64,000 bases of DNA from Gonocerus acuteangulatus (taxonomy: Eukaryota > Arthropoda > Insecta > Hemiptera > Coreidae): assembly GCA_946811695.1 (NCBI GenBank), contig OX328125.1:105922876-105986875 (forward strand), read 5' to 3'. The notes beneath the pieces are model-generated. The model was not told where the DNA came from. It worked only from the letters and a program-made list of their open reading frames with translations, and did no database searches. The position numbers were made by a program, and so were the translations under genes. Shown piece by piece: positions 1-11,659 of this stretch (position 1 is the stretch's first letter; each line of letters opens with the position of its first letter).

Positions 1-445
1 CTGTAATAAATTCGGGGAACAATAAATCTCGTGACCTCAGGATTATCGAATCATCACTGATTCAAACGAGAATTTTTATATGTGTAGTACGTAACTAGAA
101 AAAGGTCCTGTTAAAGCGCGAAAACGCACTTATCAAGCATTCAGCTGAAAAAAAGTTGAAAATTTACCGAGAATTATAAAAATTTGTAAGCGAAAAATAT
201 CCGACCCTATTTCAAAGAACATTGACCCGATTCTAAACAAATTTGGATAAAGGTTCCAGAGATACACATTTTCGTCCGATTGGGGTTTTTCTACGTGTTC
301 TGGAATCGACTTTATATGCAAAAACGTTTATATTTTACTGAGAGGAGATCGTTGACCGTAGATGATGCAAGGTAGGGATTGTCGGGGTTCGGTCACTGCT
401 ACTTAATAAAACTACATTTTATCATAAAAATGGTTTTATTGTGCC

Positions 446-478
446 GACGTTTCGGCTTGAACTTCAAGCCTTCATCAG
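446..478 (-). ncRNA. Hammerhead ribozyme core (intact) in fold-back arm
   Basis: Read on the - strand: CUGAUGA, an A, helix II GGCUUG/CAAGCC with a short loop, GAAA, then CGUC, with cleavage expected after the C. Helix III can only form from the palindrome ACGU, as in dimer-dependent hammerheads. Helix I is weak: two G-C pairs, an internal loop, then GUUUU/AAAAC. Confidence 0.6.
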
Positions 479-517
479 GGATGTAAAAAACAAGTAGGAC
501 GGATGTAATACTGAAAT

Positions 518-611
<94 letters not shown>

Positions 612-769
612 GCCTACATACACAAATACACATACATACCTATATGGAAAAAATTGAGAGGAGATCGTTGACCGTAGATGATGCAAGGTAGGGATTGTCG
701 GGGTTCGGTCACTGCTACTTACGTTTTGCCATATATGTATGTATATAGGTATGTGTATTTGTGTATGTA

Positions 770-829
<60 letters not shown>

Positions 830-871
830 TATATTTCAGTATTACATCCGTCCTGCTTGTTTTTTACAGCC

Positions 872-904
872 CTGATAAAGGCTTGAAGTTCAAGCCGAAA
901 CGTC
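872..904 (+). ncRNA. Hammerhead-like motif with G8 changed to A
   Basis: Mirror copy of the motif at 446-478. The core reads CUGAUAA instead of CUGAUGA, which changes G8, the residue whose 2'-OH acts in catalysis. Helix II and GAAACGUC are unchanged. It is probably inactive. Confidence 0.6.
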
Positions 905-1275
905 GGCACAATAAAACCATTTTTATGATAAAATGTAGTTTTATTAAGTAGCAGTGACCGAACCCCGACAATCCCTACCTTGTTTACATTTTACTTTTAT
1001 TTTGAAATTTTTTTGGCTAGCTCCTCTTCCTTTCAAAGAGCCCAACTCTTCCTTTCAAAGAGCCCAAGCACGTAAAGGTCGGGTGATTTCAAGGCGAGAT
1101 ATTGAATTTCAAAACGTAACCTACTTTTTTCCCTTACAAATTTTTAGATTCCAGGTAAATTTTCAACATTTTTTTCCAGCTGAATGCTTGAGAAGTGCGT
1201 TTTCTCGCTTTAACAGGACCTTTATCTAGTTATGTACTGCGCATACAAAAAATCTCGTTTGAATCGGTGATTGGG

Positions 1276-1973
1276 CACGTCGTGCACTCCCTTTGTAAGC
1301 CAACTTCTTCGGAGTAGCCTCCGCTCCCGTAAAGTTATTGTTATGAAGCTTCGACTTTATAAGAACATGTTACGACTGATAATCGCCTTCTGTTTGAATT
1401 CATGATGGATACCTAGAGCAAATGAACAATCTCTTCTTGTCCAAGAAGGATAGAAATAACACTCCGCAATTATGCCGGGGCAGGTCGGAGCAAGGACTAT
1501 GGATGAAGCGATGTATGCCTTGTATGAAGAGCAAGACGTACCGAGGTTTTTGAGAAAGCTAAGGTGACCAGCCCACGTCAAAATGTAAGACTTTGCAACA
1601 TCCCTCGAAACATTGGCCGAAGAAGCCCTTGGCATCTGACGCAGAACCGGGTGATGTTGTGATGGCACTATAGTGTTGTCCATGATGCCAATACCTTCTT
1701 GGGAGTTCCCGGAACAGGAAGGCATCAGCTCGAGACATGGATAACTCGTCGAAACTATTACTGGAGGTCTTAGATTCGGGTATGGCTTCTGATGTAGCCA
1801 AAGTAAGTTGACGTGCAAAATAGTGAAGAAACAAAACGTACCAAGGAGAATCAGACTTGTTTAGGCGGAACACATTCAAGTAAAATACAAACTCAAAAAA
1901 CCTTTAATGTATCAACTTATTTTTGTTTCTCCATCCATCGAGCAAGTGAAAATTTAGATATTCTTCCTCCGTT
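1276..1973. other. No recognisable gene
   Basis: Open frames on the - strand (up to 153 codons) show no family signature. A weak resemblance to the C-terminal end of an RTE-type LINE around 1550-1580 (+) is broken by stops and not relied on. Confidence 0.4.
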
Positions 1974-1974
1974 A

Positions 1975-2857
1975 GGCTGCACCTACATTGGACCCGTATT
2001 TCTCCCGATCCGATCCAATCCGATTTCGTTTGACCGACAACGGCCGACGTGAGTGCCTACATTGCTCCCAACAAATTTGTTCTAAATTTTATTAGCTTTC
2101 ATTTAAAAAAAAAAAAAAAAATTGAAATCGGTTAACACGGCCGACGTGAGTGTCTACATTGGTCCCAATCCGATCCGATCCGATTTAGACACTGCTCGTA
2201 AGTAATGACCTCGTAGTGAAATGAAAATGAGTATTAATTTAAAAAATACCACCTAATAAGCATAGAAACCTTCGATTAGGTTGAATTGTGGAGGTATGAA
2301 GGAGGAGTTGAGAGGCCAATCAATCTTCTGGAAGTATATCAGTCCCGAAAAAAAAAAAATCTTAGTATAACAGTTAATTTTTAACTGTTACACTACGATA
2401 AGAAAAGCATTGGAGAAGGTTATAAGCATTGGAAGGTTATAAACATTGGAAGGTTATAAACATTGGAAGGCTATAAACATTGGACGGTTATATACATCAG
2501 TCCACGTAATTTAATATACAAAGGAAACAAAAAACAAAAATGTGAATTGACAAAGTTCTTCTAAATTTTATTAGGTTTAATTTAAAAAAAAATAAAAAAA
2601 AAATAAATAAATAAAAAAAATTCGGTTAAGATTTAGAGGCTGGAGACGTTTTTGGAACGCAATAGGTCGTTTGCCTCCATTTTAGTTGGATGGTTTGAAA
2701 TCGGTCTAGAAACAAACGAGTTAGAACGGCCGAGAATCGGTGGCCATCGGATCGGAGACTAATGTAGGCACCTCCATTGAGATGCACGTATTAGTTTTTC
2801 TTCCGAAAGTCGGTAGCTATAGGATCGGATCGGGTCCAAATAGGGCCCCTCTACTTG
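1975..2857. mobile_element. Probable MITE with GATCCGATCC-rich inverted ends
   Basis: The left end carries CCTACATTGGACCCG and CCGATCCGATCC. The right end carries the reverse complement (GGATCGGATCGGGTCC, then AAATAGGG). Internal copies of the same words lie near 2045-2185 and 2740-2790, so it may be a nested or partly duplicated element. No transposase is seen. Confidence 0.5.
2405..2492. repeat. Short tandem repeat, about 20 bp period
   Basis: Four to five units of the type GGAAGGTTATAAACATT. Confidence 0.7.
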
Positions 2858-3159
2858 ATAAGATATTTGAAGGCTTCTGTACATTTCAGTCCACTATTAT
2901 GAAAAAAAAACACCTGTAGAATATGGTTGTTAATTGTTTGATCACAGAAATTTGTTAATTGGTTTTAGGGTTTAGGAAGAATTAATGCATATTTCCTCTG
3001 CGGCGATCTTCTTCCGCAATTAATTGCTTACGCTAATTCAAAATTGAAATTTGCTAATAACAAAATCCAAAACTGTACTCTATAAACCTCATAATCGTGA
3101 TATTACTTTTAAATGAAAATAAAAGTATGCATAAATATTATCCCAAATTAGTTAAAACG

Positions 3160-3249
3160 GATATCATATACACCTTATTGCGGATATCATATACACCTTA
3201 TTGCGGATATCATATACACCTTATTGCGGATATCATATACACCTTATTG
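3160..3249. repeat. 23-bp tandem repeat, 4 copies
   Basis: Units read GGATATCATATACACCTTAT plus TGC, nearly identical to each other. Confidence 0.85.
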
Positions 3250-3494
3250 CGTTTCCTTGTTGCTCTATTTATAAATAGATTCTACGTCATCGTAGTTTGA
3301 TTTGAGAAACAGGTAAATGTATAGATTTATTATTCAGGCCATTGTTTCCCGTTTTCCATGGAGGTCACAGAGTTCATGTTACCGATTTGTAGAATACATT
3401 TATTTTCTCTTCGAATTAAAAATCTAAAATAGGTGGAAGTTCAATAACTCTAAAAATATTCCATTCCATTGACAGTGCTGTAATACATGTATAG

Positions 3495-4195
3495 GGTATC
3501 CAGCGAGGTTCGATATCTAGGATTATACCTTGACAGCCGATTGACATGGAACCCTCACACGAGACTGAAAAGACAAGAACTGAACAAAAGATACGGATTA
3601 CTTAGACGACTTCTTGGACCCTCGTCTAAGTTAACGACACAGAACAAACTTACAATATACAAAACAATCATTCAACCTATACGGACATACGGACTTGAAC
3701 TCTGGGGTACTGCAAAAACATCCAACATCAACAGAATACAGGCATTCCAGTCAAAAGTCCTCCGCAAAATTGTAAATGCCCCTTTCTATGTATCCAACAA
3801 AACCCTGCACAATGACCTAACATCCCATTTGTCCTTGACCTTGCTAAAACCCGTTTCCAAATGTTCCACACCAAATTCTCCAACCATCCTAATCCTGAAG
3901 GTCTATCCTTATCTTCCCAATCCCATCCAGACAATCCTCCCCGGCGGCTTAAAAGACAGTGGCCCCGAGATAAACTAACGTAGCTGATCCCATTGTAATC
4001 ATTAATTCATTTGTTTACCCACCTTAGGAAGTACCAACAATGGTTCTGGCTTCTTCCAAATACCTCATTATTTTTATTTTGTTTTAATTTTACCGTTATA
4101 ATCAACTTATGTAATATCTGTGTCAACAAACTTGACGATTGTACTAAATGATTTATGTACAGATTTCAAATAAAAAAAAATAAATAAAAAATAAA
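3495..4195 (+). pseudogene. 5'-truncated Jockey-like LINE, C-terminal RT region
   Basis: The frame encodes VRYLGLYLDSRLTW, then QNKLTIYKTIIQPI and YGLELWGTAKTSN, the typical C-terminal segment of Jockey-clade reverse transcriptases. A frameshift near 3822 moves the reading frame. After it the protein continues IPFVLDLAKTRFQMFH to PPRRLKRQWPRDKLT and a stop at 3981-3983. A 3' UTR of about 190 bp ends in an A/T-rich AAATAAAA tail. ATACATGTATAG occurs at 3483-3494 and again at 4196-4207, a 12-bp target-site duplication that defines the insertion exactly. The start codon of the apparent ORF lies in the duplicated target, not in the LINE. It is a dead-on-arrival copy. Confidence 0.88.
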
Positions 4196-4207
4196 ATACA
4201 TGTATAG

Positions 4208-5970
4208 AAGTCGTAATGAAATAAGAAAACAAATTTTAAGGATATGTCTCTACTATATATTTGTCAAATACCACTCACTCACTCACTGAACTATTATCGC
4301 CCTGCCCAAAGCACTTAACACAAAAATTTGAAATTTTGCAAGGACATTCCCTTTAGAACGTAAAAACTATTTTGATGTTATATTATTTAACGTGATAAAA
4401 TAACTACTTATCATTATGTATTCAGCTAGTCCTTAATATAATTGATTTTAAAGAGTGGACTTAGATTCTGAATTATTTTTGACTCATCATTTGATTTGAA
4501 AGGTGTTTTGTCAACGACTTATTTTTATTTATTTCTTAATATTATACCTTGAAGAAACATTGGATATTTATTTGAGGGGGGGGGGGTCCAAATGTCGTAT
4601 TTGAGGATTAGAAATTAAGCTGCCCTTTTGGGAAATGACAAGTTTTAAAGGTTTGGTTGCTTCTGGATGGTTTAATCCACGATAATCGGAATCATGGTCG
4701 GTTTTTAGTTTGGAACAGGAGGTACATACCTTTGAAATGTTTTTAAAAATAAACATTAGTGGTTTGTAATGTAAACAAACAGGCACAAATTGGGGAACAA
4801 CAAAAATCTATTTTATTTATTTATTTTTTCTGAGGGTTCTTAGTGATTTGTAACAAAACCTAGTGTAACATATTGGTATGATTTGGGGTGCCTATTAGGT
4901 ACTCTGTGAGTCGACAAAACGTCTACCAGATGAAACATTGCCTGATATAAGGTAAGGTCGACGACCTCTGTATACCCCAATACCTCCCTTTCTATAAAGT
5001 GAAAGCACCCTGACGTAGGTCTGACAGGAGTAGGGGATGGTGAGGGGTTGATACTGTCCAGACAACCTTGTCCTTACAGGTCATTTTTATATTATTAGCG
5101 AGTTTTCTCCTTGACCAAAGTCAGCTAAGTCCATATATACAGGTTCATTCAGGTATAAGTAGCCAAACTCTAGGAGGTGATTGCACACATCATTTCCAAC
5201 AAAAAATGTCATTTGAAGTATGGTCCGATTCCGAAGGGAAAAGTAGTTAAGTCCAATTTTCATACTTCATTGTGAACCTCGTCATGCGCTATGCGCAAGT
5301 ATTGTTCTTAAAATTGCGGGATATGTATCTTTTTGTAGGATTTGTAAAGCCAGACTACAGAAAAATGTTTCACTAATTTATCTCTTACGGTAACAGGGAT
5401 ATCAGTCTGTACCATCGAGACGGTTACAGGGATATTAGTCTGTAACATTGAGGCGGGGTTTTGACTTTTTACGGCTAAAGGATGCGTAAAATCGAAAAAT
5501 TTACCGATATAAAGTCGTTTGGGAATTTGATTTTCTACAAGAATCCGTCATAAAAAATATGGCATTCTGTTGGATTTTCGAAAGTTATGGTAGCTGGAGA
5601 AGTACCGGAGAAGGATAGAGAGCCGACTATAATGCGAAAAGAAACTTTATTAGAAACAGTTAAGGCCCTGAGAGTTTCGTTTCGAAATTTCTCAAACTGT
5701 GGAAAAAAGGGGCGGGCATCGAATTCTGAACTTTTGTGCGATTCCACAGTTTGGAGAATATTTTTTGGAAGGTTAGTGATTCTCCAAAATTGCTCGCTAA
5801 CTAGACAAATCCTTGAAATAAATTTAATGCTGATTTAAAAAAACGGATGAACGTGTTGAAAAATAATGTGTACAATCAGAGGAAAGTGGAGCTTTTCTAC
5901 GAAAAACACGTTTTATTCTCGAAATAATCTTTAGAACAGCGTACCTCTGGATCAAGGACAGATACAAACA
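4208..5970. other. No recognisable gene
   Basis: Mixed AT-rich sequence with a G run at 4577-4586. Short ORFs (60-83 codons) have no recognisable domains. A repeated phrase around TTACAGGGATAT occurs at 5391-5440. Confidence 0.4.
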
Positions 5971-5974
5971 TGCG

Positions 5975-6151
5975 GTTAGAAGCGCTTAACTACATTTTTG
6001 GTCTAGTTTCACCCTGTTGATCACAGAAGTTAAGCAAGGCGGACAGTACCTGAATGGGGGACCGAGCACGTGCTGTTGGAATTATAAATGGGTGGGAACT
6101 TGTAGGTAGCGCAGTTGTTGATATTCCGTAAAAAAAAAAAAAAAAAAAAAA
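5975..6151 (+). mobile_element. 5S-rRNA-derived SINE, diverged copy
   Basis: Positions 6012-6090 resemble the 3' two-thirds of 5S rRNA (GATCACAGAAGTTAAGCA, then GTACCTGAATGGGGGACCG, then GTGCTGTTGG). This is followed by the tail TTGTTGATATTCCGT and an A run of about 21. The internal Pol III control region is partly mutated. The 5' end is uncertain. It is a relative of the copy at 56119-56367. Confidence 0.75.
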
Positions 6152-6152
6152 G

Positions 6153-6185
6153 TTCCCGAAGAGGCGAAACATGTAGGGCACTAAA
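6153..6185 (+). ncRNA. Hammerhead remnant lacking helix II
   Basis: CCGAAGAGGC runs directly into GAAACAUGUAGGGC. The 3' half (GAAACAUGU, GGGC) matches the motif at 41634-41667, but helix II is almost absent and the core U4 is C. Probably inactive. Confidence 0.4.
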
Positions 6186-6930
6186 TAATCAATATTACAA
6201 GAAGTTGATGTGTTTTTTTTTACATACATAAGACCATTGCCTATTGTTAAAATTATTTAATTTTTCTTGTTAACCTCTCACTAAGGTTTCACTTTCTTTC
6301 TTCGGCTGTCGATTGGTATACTGACAACGAACATAGCTAACCTTTTCCGAATCTTTTCGAATTCTCGTTCACTGTTTGTTGTCAATAAAATCATTATATT
6401 ATGTCTTCTAAAATGAAGAATAGACTATAGAAACGGCGAAGAAATTGGCATCAGCTACGGTGACCGCTGTCCTAGCTTGTCCAGCCTCGGTCTTACTTTC
6501 TTCGCTCTCACACTTTCACCTTACCACTTCCATTCGCCTTCTCTCGGTGGGAAAAGTACCTTTTTATACTACTTTTAGTAATATAATGCTCTATATAACC
6601 ACATTTTTATCTATAATATTAGTATGTTTTTGAACTGGTTAATAACTACTAAACAAGGTTTTATTGAATTTAAACTGTATATTAACGCTATTTTTCTAGA
6701 TTTGTGATACTTTCCCTTTTTTTGATTATTCAGAAACACATATTCTTAGAAAATCATCTAAAGTGTGTAGGATTTTATGTTGAATTTGAATCCTGTAAAA
6801 TTGTCTGCTTTTAAAAATGATATATTCCACATTGAATGTCACTTAGAATATTTCGGACCTGGGTCGGTAGAGAGAGCTATGAGGAGGTGTGTGGCCTATT
6901 CTTAACCTTACCAAGAAAACTTCAATACGC
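6186..6930. repeat. Unclassified, with a repeat shared with 54.6 kb
   Basis: Positions about 6455-6555 (GTCCTAGCTTGTCCAGCC through TTCTCTCGGTGGG) are similar to 54630-54722. Copies in two places argue for a repeat, not the 62-codon ORF here. The rest shows nothing recognisable. Confidence 0.4.
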
Positions 6931-7075
6931 GGGGTCTCCCGTGGTCTAGTGGCTAGCGCGCTAGATTCATAAGCGGGGGGAGATGGTGGGTTCGATCCCC
7001 ACCGGCGCCAGAAAATTTCTCATCTCAGGGCTCGCTGTAGCCATGCTACGTGGCTACGGCCGTTGGCTGTGCGTC
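6931..7075 (+). mobile_element. SINE-A (tRNA-derived), joined to an antisense 5S fragment
   Basis: GGTCTCCCGTGGTCTAGTGG (A box) and GGTTCGATCCC (B box) give a tRNA-like head, followed by the SINE-A body TTTCTCATCTCAGGGCTCGC. After about 7040 the SINE-A sequence stops. Positions 7046-7067 match, in antisense, the first 21-22 bases of 5S rRNA as seen at 56346-56367, with one mismatch. Confidence 0.8.
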
Positions 7076-8710
7076 TAATAATGTTACAAATATTGAAGTC
7101 CTTGGCCTTCTAATGATTTCCTTAGAACAGATTTAACTCTTCTGCTAATATTTAAATTTGCATTTCACTTTTTACTGTTGACGTAAGCGTTCACGAGAAT
7201 ATCACATGAAAAAGTTGTGATCATTTTCTCGCCTTGATATCGTCGATACAAATGCAAACTAACGAATGTGAAAATCACCACTTTCAAGAGTGAAAATACT
7301 TTTATTTATTACTTTGCTTTTGGGCAGTCAAATAGGAGGCAGATTCTACCTTTTGACAGTGGTTACATCCTCCTTTCACTGTGTGAACTTAGATTCGAGC
7401 GTTTGCCATCCATCAGGTCAACAGCGATCATTAAAGATTTAAAATGAAAAATGCGTTTTTTCACATTCGATACTTTGCATTTGTATCGACGATATAACCA
7501 ATGTGTTAATGTGTCACGTCTTAGCATCTCACGTTAGTCCAATCGTTTTTAAATTCCTTATTATTGTGATTTTAACACTACAAACATTTTTGAAAGCAAT
7601 TTCTTCGTCGATATTTTGTTATTATTTTAACGTAATCCTTAGGAGCTTGCCACTACTACAAGCCTTCAATGAAGTCTTCAATTCTTTTAAAATATATTGG
7701 TTTCTTTTCTTGCTCGGTGTTTTGAATGTACGCTACCAAACAAGATATCTGTAAAAATGACCCGTTTTCAAAATAAATATAATTCTTTACAAATCCCATA
7801 GATTTCGTAAAATGCGTTAACCTGCATCAATCCGTTACAGCCTCTCAACGCCAGATGTCTTTCAGTTTTGTTTAATTTATTCCGAGAACCAATGAACTAG
7901 TTACATTAAGGGGAATTTCCTCAGGTTCCCTCATTCCTGTTAAATTTCGCCCAAATCCCATTGAGCTTCATGGGACTTGACACTTTATGAAGGTAGGCAG
8001 GAGCTATGTGTAGGTAAGCATAATGTGTTACTGCATACACATCTATGATAATTTTTTTGCTTTTGTTATTCCTATCCACTGCGTTGTTTTGCCATTGTTT
8101 CGTTGCAGGTCACAAAAGATGACAGGACGAAAAGATAATGAGATGCAACAGAAGGGAGAGAAATTGAGGGAGAGGCGCCTCTTCTATTCTGAAAGTCAGA
8201 TCTGTCCTGGAGATTGGGGTTTGGCGGAAGGACGGTCAAAGCTGTATCGATATGGAGCCTAGGTTGCGCGGATGGGATGTAAGAGCATGATAAATAAACA
8301 AAGACTTTAGCTCTGGACTCTAGGACAAATATTGTTCTTATGGGTATCTCAGTAAGATATATACGTAGGTTGTCTTAAGCTTTTTGTCAGATATAGACAC
8401 AAGTGGCTAAAGCTACGTTCCGATTTGTAGTCCAACTTAGTAGGACTACTAGTCTACGCTCATGAGCCGAAAAATGTATCGAGTGCGGACCGAAGATGCC
8501 CGAAGGTCAATCACTGACTGAGGTAAGTTGGACGACTTTGGTCCGACTCCTCCACGCTACAACTCCGTCGCCGGTCGGATGTCGGAACTTCGTCCAGCTA
8601 GACTTCCAACGACCCCATTCAAGATCCGATATCAACTTCGGATGTTGGACCACAAGTCGGACAACTAATTGTAACGTGAATGGCTTGCTTAATGTAAATC
8701 TATCCAATAA
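7076..8710. other. No recognisable gene
   Basis: AT-rich, with a local mirror pair: GATATCGTCGATACAAATGC at 7236-7255 against GCATTTGTATCGACGATAT at 7478-7496, suggesting a decayed fold-back. The 79-codon ORF at 8023-8262 follows a plausible TTGCAG acceptor (8103-8108) but has no LSm11-like motif. Confidence 0.35.
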
Positions 8711-8756
8711 AAAATAATGCCAACGTTTCGGCATGATTTTCCAACCTTCAACAGAC
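8711..8756 (-). ncRNA. Decayed hammerhead-like motif
   Basis: On the - strand: CUGUUGA (A6 changed), a weak helix II, then GCCGAAACGUUGGC. It faces away from the intact motif at 9340, consistent with the two arms of an old fold-back. Confidence 0.4.
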
Positions 8757-9040
8757 CTATGTGATGAAGATGAACCGACCCGCCTGAATTTGCTACATTT
8801 GACCATTTTAAGTCGTAGACATCCAAGGTCCAAGTCGTAACGAACATTGTGGTCTTCGGGTATTGACAGTGTCGCAAACTTTTTTACCGAAGTTGCTTGT
8901 CACGCTGGGGTTCCTTCCTCAGGGTTAAGTCTCAGAATCGGTCAGTTTGTTCTTAGACTTAGAACTGAGGAATCTGCGACCACGCCTCGCGAAACTCCGA
9001 TAAAGAAATTGGCGACACAGTCAATTCCCAAAGACTATAC

Positions 9041-9295
9041 TGGCGTATAAAGGAAAACTATTGGGGGGGGAGATTTCGGGGGAGGGCTGGGACCATCCGG
9101 GGTACGAAATACTAAAAATTTAGAATTTGGAATAGTTTTAGCCAACTAAAACGGTATTATACCCAAAATAAAATACTTTTTATGAACAAAGTGATCTTAT
9201 TTAATTTATTTTTAAGGGGTTTATGACAAATGTTACCGATCAAATCAAAATTTGGGGGGGGGGAGGGGTCTGCAGCCCCCTTATATACGCCCATG
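9041..9295. mobile_element. MITE-1 (GGGCGTATATA ends)
   Basis: Short inverted ends TGGCGTATAAA and TTATATACGCCCA. Internal G runs flank a conserved body (TTAGAATTTGGAATAGTT, then GTGATCTTATTTAATTTATT) and CTGCAGCCCCC near the right end. Related copies lie at 45864-46112, about 47530-47737 and 57625-57874. Confidence 0.7.
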
Positions 9296-9339
9296 CTATA
9301 ATGTTTGTGATTAGATCAGTTCTTACCCTCGAATTAACC

Positions 9340-9372
9340 CTGAAGAACGCTTGAAAATCAAGCCGAAACGTT
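9340..9372 (+). ncRNA. Hammerhead ribozyme core (intact)
   Basis: CUGAAGA, helix II GCUUG/CAAGC with an AAAAU loop, GAAA, then CGUU, with cleavage expected after the last U. Helix III is only the palindrome ACGU. Helix I starts with CC/GG, then a bulge and three A-U pairs, so it is weak. Confidence 0.55.
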
Positions 9373-9469
9373 GGAATGAATAGAATCTCTTAAGTTGTAT
9401 TTAACTAATATAAACGACCTTTTCTGTGTCCATCTTGGAAAAAAATAATAGTTGTTATGGGAATTTAAT

Positions 9470-9660
9470 ATGTTTATTGGCGATGTATACTTAGAAGAAA
9501 CCCCTCGTAAAACTGCACAGAACATTGCGAGTGAAGTTGTTATTGACCTCTCAGCACTCGTTCGCCATCCGGAACGAATTGTTCATAAAAATGCTGCATT
9601 ATTTTTGCACCAACCCAATTCTATCGTCTGTATACAAATGTTGATCCTGCTTTTTTGGAG
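9470..9660 (+). pseudogene. Mariner-like transposase scrap
   Basis: The residues EETPRKTAQNIASEVVIDLS, then ALVRHPERI, fit the second helix-turn-helix of mariner transposases (pattern D-x-x-P-x-x-T-x-x-x-x-A-x-x-x-x-V-x-x-S). The similarity stops after about 60 codons, with no catalytic region. It shares a following phrase (GCACCAACCCAAT) with 27786-27798. Confidence 0.45.
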
Positions 9661-10274
9661 AACTTGAGTTCGAACTCTGGTTTAGCTGTAAAGATCGTCT
9701 TGGGCATCGTTCGGGGATCGGATTTTCCGTCTCAAAACGCCCCTAGGCTCACCGTACCATCAACGGGTACCTTCAACGATATCCCTTATGCGCCGCTTAT
9801 TAAAATATGGGTGCATCGTCTACCCCTTAGTCTATCCGCACCCTACAAAGGGGCCAAATCTCTGAGTGGCGTATTGACGTGAAGTCACTATTGAACATCA
9901 CTCTATGAAAAGGCCCCACTCCTGCAAACTGTTTATTCGGTTTCCTAATCTAGAGTTTGTGTTATCAAACATTCTATATTATTTAGGAAGGAAGAACGTT
10001 TAACGCAGTCGCTTATCTTGTATGTTATCACAAACTGCGAACCAAAATATCTTTTATTATGACATGATATTGTAGGAAAACACCATGGTCAGTAAAAACA
10101 TTAAATGTAATCCTTCCAAATGATGCGTGCATTTCTCTAAAAGTCAGCTTTTTCTCAAAGCTCATACTCAATAAATGGGCAAATTTGACCTGTTTCTTTA
10201 ACCCATAATTACCAAGAAAATAAGTAAAACATCATGTCAGGACATTGAAACATCTTTTTACGTGGATGAAGTAA

Positions 10275-10460
10275 TTTTTTCTAGGCTCCGTATAGGACAC
10301 ACTTGTACTTTTTGGAAAGAAAATCCAACTTGCAGCCAATACAATGAAACTCACTTAAACTCATTAAACGCAAAGATCTAGCAATTCCTGACAACTTACA
10401 TGACTTACTGACAGAAAATAGCCCTAACATCCAAATTTTCTTTACATATCTGAACTCAAC
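10275..10460 (+). pseudogene. Remnant of the RNase H-bearing LINE, 3' end
   Basis: RLRIGHT appears, then after a deletion a shifted frame reads LAIPDNLHDLLTENSPNIQI. This follows the end of the - strand LINE at 19144 (RLRIGHTLLTH, then LNLPNDLNELLTENSPHINT). Frameshifts and an internal deletion have removed the CxxC region between. Confidence 0.7.
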
Positions 10461-10800
10461 TCATAGTTATTCCAAATCTTAACTAAATAAATATTGTTTA
10501 ATGGAATATTCGTGGCACTCAACAATAAATACAATGAAAAGGCAATGGGTCCACCACGTTGAATACACCACTTCCCGCTGATAACCGAAATCAACCGCCG
10601 AGAGTTAAGTACTTGAATGACCGTCGCACAGTGGGACCAAAAGACATTTCGTGTTTCAAAAAAGGCCACAGCCTCTTAATCAAATTGTAATCAAGTTATT
10701 ATTTTAATGATAGCTAATAAAATTTAGAACAACTTTGTCTAGCCAGATTTTTGTTTTTGGTTTCCCTTGTTTATTAAATTACGTGTAAATAATCCACAAA

Positions 10801-11019
10801 CTTTTAGCACTGATATCGTTGAAATTAAACATTCAAATCCTGATTAGACTTGCAAAAATAGACCGAAACATCTTCAAAACGTAAATTTATCTTAATTCAA
10901 CAGTGAGATTAATTGAAATTATATGATTTTTGAATATTTGAGAATAGATTTTGATTTTTTTCCACGTCTAATCAGGATTTCAATGTTTAATTTCAGCGAT
11001 ATCAGTGCTAAAATTAAGT
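10801..11019. repeat. Small fold-back element
   Basis: TAGCACTGATATCGTTGAAA at 10805 and following is the near reverse complement of TTTCAGCGATATCAGTGCTA ending at about 11013. The arms are about 48 bp. The 5' arm contains a decayed hammerhead-like stretch (CUGAUUA through GAAACAUC, 10837-10873). Confidence 0.65.
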
Positions 11020-11659
11020 TAAATGAATATATATGTATATTAATATTTATAGAAAAAAAAAACAGCCCTGATGAATTGAAGTGCACTAAAGCCTCAATGG
11101 TTTGAGTAATTGATCGTAATTCTTACGCAATTCGAAGAGGGGGGGGGGACTTCGTCAACCTTCCCTTATTAATAAATTATGTTGGTTATTGATTTTTCTT
11201 AACCTTCCAGCCCTGCTGATCCTATACAAGGCTTTACGTAAAACCTTTCTAGTCGGGAATACTGCACAGGACGTTTATGATTGTTTCTAATTCGGCTTTA
11301 GGAATGGAATTGTTGAAATTAAGAAATTTTGTGTGTTGTATACGTGATACTTTCAAAAGCAAGTGTTGGATGATAGCAGAAAACGAGCAGAATATCCGAA
11401 AATACGCTTTTGAAGGTCTCCAAGCGATGGGGAGATATTATTTTGGCTTTCGGCTTTAGATTTTGTAGGAGAACACAAATAAATGTTTTGATTCGTTTTT
11501 AAAATTGTCGTACACTGGCAATGGTTGAAGGGTGATGGAACACAATTTGTGATTTTCACGAACTAACCACAGATGGTCAAAATATTTAAAAGAAAAAAAA
11601 AATCAAACGTAACTGACTTGTTGACTATATTCTATTTGCTAATTGAGAAGATATAGTCG

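Larger units (their letters stand above)
50..1275. repeat. Fold-back element with nested inverted arms and hammerhead motifs
   Basis: The outer arms (about 52-250 and 1080-1273) are diverged reverse complements. The inner arms (about 341-640 and 740-985) are near-perfect reverse complements. They contain TA tracts (525-611 and 775-826) and a hammerhead core in each arm. A module of about 65 bp at 341-402 is repeated in the loop at 655-720. The same module recurs, diverged, at 11.65 kb and on the opposite side at 17.4 kb, so this is a family. No protein is encoded. Confidence 0.75.

Noticed and set aside
525..826. Tyr/Ile repeat ORFs (also at 25.4, 39.3, 39.6 and 42.2 kb)
   Set aside because: These are translations of (TA)n microsatellites.
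1357..1879. 153- and 106-codon - strand ORFs, or an RTE-type LINE end on the + strand
   Set aside because: There is no convincing domain. The LINE resemblance is a few residues with stops between.
6931..7012. Functional tRNA gene (A and B boxes present)
   Set aside because: The same head recurs with a shared 3' body at 18.8, 26.6 and 48.7 kb. The cloverleaf is disturbed by extra G bases, so it is a SINE.
8103..8262. Candidate 5' exon of LSM11 after a TTGCAG acceptor
   Set aside because: The peptide (SQKMTGRKDNEMQQ and so on) lacks the conserved LSm11 N-terminal motif, and no phase-1 donor that would fit the next exon is evident.
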